Of a stretch of DNA of 64,000 bases, positions 60,616 through 64,000 are shown one piece after another (the first letter of the stretch is position 1; each line of letters begins with the position of its first letter). Position numbers and translations under genes: made by a program. A model generated the notes under the pieces. It saw only the letters and a list, made by a program, of their open reading frames with translations. It had not been told where the DNA came from and did not search any database. The stretch is from contig VHIT02000033.1 of the NCBI GenBank assembly GCA_009768925.2, positions 248,001 through 312,000 of the forward strand, read 5' to 3'. Origin of the DNA: Cryptosporidium bovis (Eukaryota; Apicomplexa; Conoidasida; Eucoccidiorida; Cryptosporidiidae).

Positions 60616-62090
60616 AAATATATCAAACTTAATGATTTCACTAGATGTTGCTCTTTTTCTTGAATAAGGATTTAATGTCTTTTTAATTAAATTAATAAAA
60701 CATTCATATTCTTTATTGTCTTTATATTTATCAATTATGCACCAATTCTCTGTAAATATAGGTATCATTATTCCTGATTCTGAAACAGATGGCAATGAAC
60801 AAAAGTAGTCATCCAGTTCACAATTGGTGTTTTCATTTTCATTATCTTTAATAGGAGTGCCGACTATTTTTAGAATATTTATTAACTGATCAAACTCAGA
60901 ACTGCCGTCATATATTTTTTTGCCAGTTAATAACTCTAAAGCAACGCAACCAAACGACCAAATATCACTTGAATATAAATCGCGTGGATTTTTTGTACCT
61001 AATAACCTTTCTGGGCTTTTGTATGCAATATTTGTTGGTATTATCTATTTTTAATGTATATTAATAAAAAAGTTAATTCACTGAAAAATAAAATAATTAG
61101 CTATATTTGTTCCTAATGATTTATAATTATTGTAATTTGTCTTAACATTTGTTTTAAATATTAATCAAATAATTATCTATTAGTCTTTATTTTTTATATA
61201 ATAGTATTACATTAGTCGTTAATTTTTTGCATATATTGTTTCATATAATAATCTAATTTTAGACCATTTATAAGTACCAGTTACTGTATTTAGTACTCTC
61301 AGATTCGCCTTTTTAATTCAAATAATTATTTATTGATGAGCTTCAATTAATTTGTCAATAAATAAGCATTTTAATAAATAGTAGTTCGTCACAGAGTACT
61401 AAAAGTGTGGGAAATGACAGTATTAATAATGAAATCTATCATTGTTATTAAAAAATAATTTTGTTAATAATAATCTCAATAGGAACTTCCTCACTTTTAT
61501 TTTTAAATATAACTATTAATACTTACCTCTATAAATTCCACATTTTCATCTATGATTTTAACTGAACTACCAAAATCACATATTTTGGTGTTATATTCTT
61601 TATCTACTAAAATATTTTCGGGTTTCAAGTCATTGTGAGAAATTGATTTACTATGAATATCATTAATACCAGATATGATCTGGAATAATATTTTTTTCTT
61701 AGTATTTATATCAATGAAAAAAAATGTTTCGTCAAAGTAATCAGTAGTTTTATTTTTATTCAAGTTTAAATCAAAGGAAAATTCACTTCTTTTATAATTT
61801 TCAATTATGCTTCTAAGATCTCTAGGAAAGTAATCTAATATTAGCGTTCTAAAACCCAAATAATTTGTGTAAGAATTAATAAAATTGACTATAAATTCGC
61901 TCTTTATCTCTTTTAGGATAGATTCTTCCTTATGTATCACTGGATTTAATTCAATATAATTTGCTGTTTTAAAAATATAGTATTTACCTGATAATCTTTC
62001 CTTGACCAGCTCTATCCTTCCATAACCCCCACTACTTATGAGTTTTTGAATAATATAGGAATTTTGGATATTAGCATCTACTTCATCCAT
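60601..62090 (-). CDS. Protein kinase with an HND catalytic loop, two exons
   Basis: Exon 1 is 61527-62090 and exon 2 is 60601-61044, giving 335 residues. The intron (61045-61526, 482 nt) has GTAAGT and ends AAAATAG, joining ENVEFIE|IIPTNIAYKSPERL in phase 0. The glycine loop is SSGGYGRIELV, the VAIK Lys lies in YYIFKT, the catalytic loop is SHNDLKPENILV (HND, residues 152-154, instead of HRD), DFG is at 172-174, the APE equivalent is SPE (198-200), and subdomain IX is SSDIWSFGCVALELLTG. It is therefore a non-RD kinase of CMGC-like appearance. Some catalytic ability is likely because HxD, Lys and DFG remain. The group is not decided. Confidence 0.85.
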
Positions 62091-62299
62091 TTCACCATCT
62101 CATATTTGCGAAAAATAAAATATCTGTAGATTTTAACGATTTAAACTAGTATTTTTTTTTTATTTCCGATACCGAATATATACATCTTATTGCAATTACT
62201 GTTTTTTTTATTGGACTCAAAAAGGCGGCATTTTTTTAAGTAAATGTTGTCAAAAAAAAACAGGTACTTTCATGTGGTAAAAAAAGATAACAATATTAA

Positions 62300-64000
62300 A
62301 TGAGTTCAAATTTACTAAAGATTAAATGCAGAAGAGAACTTGGCTCTCTTCTATCAGACTTTGATATATTTGATGAAGGAAGTGGTAAAACAAATATATC
62401 TATATGGTTATTTGAATGGTATATATTAAAAGGTAAAAAATTACCATTTGAAAATGAAAGTAAAAGCGATGAAATACCATTTGAAGAATTAAAATTTTTG
62501 TACACCATCCTTTTAAATCTTCCTGATGACTTTCCTATGATAAGATATTCGCAACTCTGGTCAAAATGGTTATTTCCTAATTTAAAACTGGGTTTTTCAC
62601 ATGAGAAAACAGAAATTTGGATTAAAATAATAAAATTGATGGAAAAAAGATTTCCAGAGGTCTTTGTGAATGATTTTGACCTTTATGTTGGATTTTTGTG
62701 CGACTACTTAAGTTCAGACTGTATATTAAAGGAAAAGTTATTAATTTCAATGTTATGTTTATTGAACAAACTGCTAACAATATACATTCAGCCAAAAAAA
62801 GGATTTAATATTGTTATTAATTCTCTGTTTGATCCTCTTTGGACTAATTATAAACTTGAAACTGAGGAACTCGAGAAATTAGGTAGAAAAATTGACTTGA
62901 ACACGCACAAATTAAAAATAAGACTTATAGATGAAATATATAAAATCATCCAAACAGTTGTTTCGGAAATACACATACCTTTTATCGAATTAGCCTTAAG
63001 TAATAATGTTTCTAACTTAATTAAAGCCGAATCTCAAAGGAAACATAATTTAAATTATACAAATGACTTAATTCAATTGTTGATTGGAGAAAAATCTAAA
63101 TATAGCAATTTTATTCCAATTATTATTAAGAAAATGCACGATATAAATTACAAAAAAAACAAAGAAAATGATTTGAAAGTAATTCCTAACGATGGTACAA
63201 ATAAGGTTAGTAGTGAATATTTATTATTCTATTTATTTTTACATGTAAATTTGAAAAATAATGATAAGTTCGAGTCCAACATTGAATACGTAAATGAATG
63301 TTTTGATTTTTTTATCAAAAAAAACACATTTAATATAAGAGAGTCTACAAAAATATTTGATATAGATTTTAATATTAAATTAAAAATATATGAAAATATA
63401 TTTGAAAAATTGCATGATTGTATATTACAAAAAAAAACATTTTCACATATTTGGAAATGTTATGAATATTGCATTCTTATAGATCCAGTTAAATCTTTAA
63501 ATATACTTTCAGATGTGTTCTTAACTTTTGGAGTTATAAAAAATAAGTTGAATTGCAGTAGTCTTAAAAAAAGAAAGTTAGCAGAATATAAATGTGAAAA
63601 AGGCATAAATCACATGAATGGACTGGAAATGATGATGTTGGATTTGATTTCCATAAATAATGAAAAAGGTATCAGTGGTTCTCAGTTAAGCTTTTCAACA
63701 GAATTAAACGGTAAAGAATTTCTTGATTATGGAGACAATATTCTTTTAAAAGGAGAGGACTACTTATTCATTAAAAAAAATGCAATTATTCTATCGATAA
63801 CTAACTGTTTCTCTGCTTTTCTACTGACATTTACAAAACTCCATGACTTGCCACTATTTTTCTCAGAGTTAAGTAAGATATTTTTGAATCAAACTCTTGA
63901 TCTTGATATTTGTGATATGATATTGTTGGACCAAAATATATTAAAGGTAATAACTAATATTAGCAATTCTATATTACCAGGAAAAGCTATTACTATAATA
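62300..64000 (+). CDS. Long uncharacterised protein (3' end outside window)
   Basis: An open frame from ATG 62300 (MSSNLLKIKCRRELGSLLSD) to the right edge with no stop, at least 567 residues. The composition is Leu/Ile/Lys/Asn-rich and predominantly helical, resembling a HEAT/ARM-type or nucleolar scaffold, but no diagnostic motif was recognised. No signal peptide or membrane segment is seen. The start is 209 bp from the divergent kinase gene, so the two share a promoter, which contains AAAGGCGGCA near 62220. Function unknown. Confidence 0.75.
   Translation, partial: MSSNLLKIKCRRELGSLLSDFDIFDEGSGKTNISIWLFEWYILKGKKLPFENESKSDEIPFEELKFLYTILLNLPDDFPMIRYSQLWSKWLFPNLKLGFSHEKTEIWIKIIKLMEKRFPEVFVNDFDLYVGFLCDYLSSDCILKEKLLISMLCLLNKLLTIYIQPKKGFNIVINSLFDPLWTNYKLETEELEKLGRKIDLNTHKLKIRLIDEIYKIIQTVVSEIHIPFIELALSNNVSNLIKAESQRKHNLNYTNDLIQLLIGEKSKYSNFIPIIIKKMHDINYKKNKENDLKVIPNDGTNKVSSEYLLFYLFLHVNLKNNDKFESNIEYVNECFDFFIKKNTFNIRESTKIFDIDFNIKLKIYENIFEKLHDCILQKKTFSHIWKCYEYCILIDPVKSLNILSDVFLTFGVIKNKLNCSSLKKRKLAEYKCEKGINHMNGLEMMMLDLISINNEKGISGSQLSFSTELNGKEFLDYGDNILLKGEDYLFIKKNAIILSITNCFSAFLLTFTKLHDLPLFFSELSKIFLNQTLDLDICDMILLDQNILKVITNISNSILPGKAITII

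Overview
This is an AT-rich nuclear segment of a eukaryote, most probably an apicomplexan of the genus Cryptosporidium. The evidence is small compact genes, mostly without introns and with only a few short ones; Asn/Ser/Lys-rich low-complexity inserts; several secreted multidomain proteins typical of apicomplexan extracellular biology, including an FNPA/CCp5-like FN2 + PA14 + discoidin protein and a Thr-Arg mucin-like protein; and no transposons. The species is not resolved. No tRNA, rRNA, CRISPR or mobile element was found.

Layout. 1-2.7 kb: a large Cys-rich secreted protein on the minus strand, running off the left edge. 3.8-10.2 kb: housekeeping genes, namely VPS2/CHMP2 (ESCRT-III), LSm5, a SPOUT1-like RNA methyltransferase divergent from the DDX41 helicase, and a transcription-type cyclin. 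11.3-17 kb: RPA1 (with an intron), prefoldin subunit 2 (with a 10-nt first exon), a PTC7-like PP2C phosphatase, and the POP7/Rpp20 subunit of RNase P/MRP. 18.4-24.5 kb: a Thr-Arg mucin-like secreted protein, a 2.1-kb gene-free gap, an RGG protein with a UAP56-binding motif, and a secreted orphan. 25.1-32.4 kb: CTF18, a RING-CH membrane protein, a START lipid-transfer protein and a two-exon MED4-like protein. 33-43 kb: a GC-rich gene-free island that may be an RNA gene, an orphan, RAD23, the Rab escort protein, a TBP-related factor, RPS4 (three exons, with a snoRNA candidate in intron 2) and RPB6. 43.8-49.8 kb: a three-exon glutathione S-transferase, a second and larger PTC7-like PP2C, and an AAAP amino-acid transporter. 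50.9-64 kb: the FNPA-like protein, a type I membrane orphan, an MscS channel, a phosducin-like protein, a two-exon kinase whose 3' end overlaps it, and a partial unknown gene running off the right edge.

How the genes fit together. Genes for RNA metabolism (LSm5, SPOUT1-like, DDX41, POP7, the UBM protein, RPB6, TBP-like, MED4-like) and for DNA replication and repair (RPA1, CTF18, RAD23) are scattered singly, not in operons. Several upstream regions share a TGGCGCCA palindrome that resembles an E2F/DP site. The secreted-protein genes instead sit by wide gene-free stretches, and the FNPA-like gene has a cluster of TGCATGCA (ApiAP2-type) sites. Five gene models differ from the longest single reading frame: RPA1, prefoldin 2, MED4-like, GST and the kinase. 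All were rebuilt here from splice sites and reading-frame continuity.
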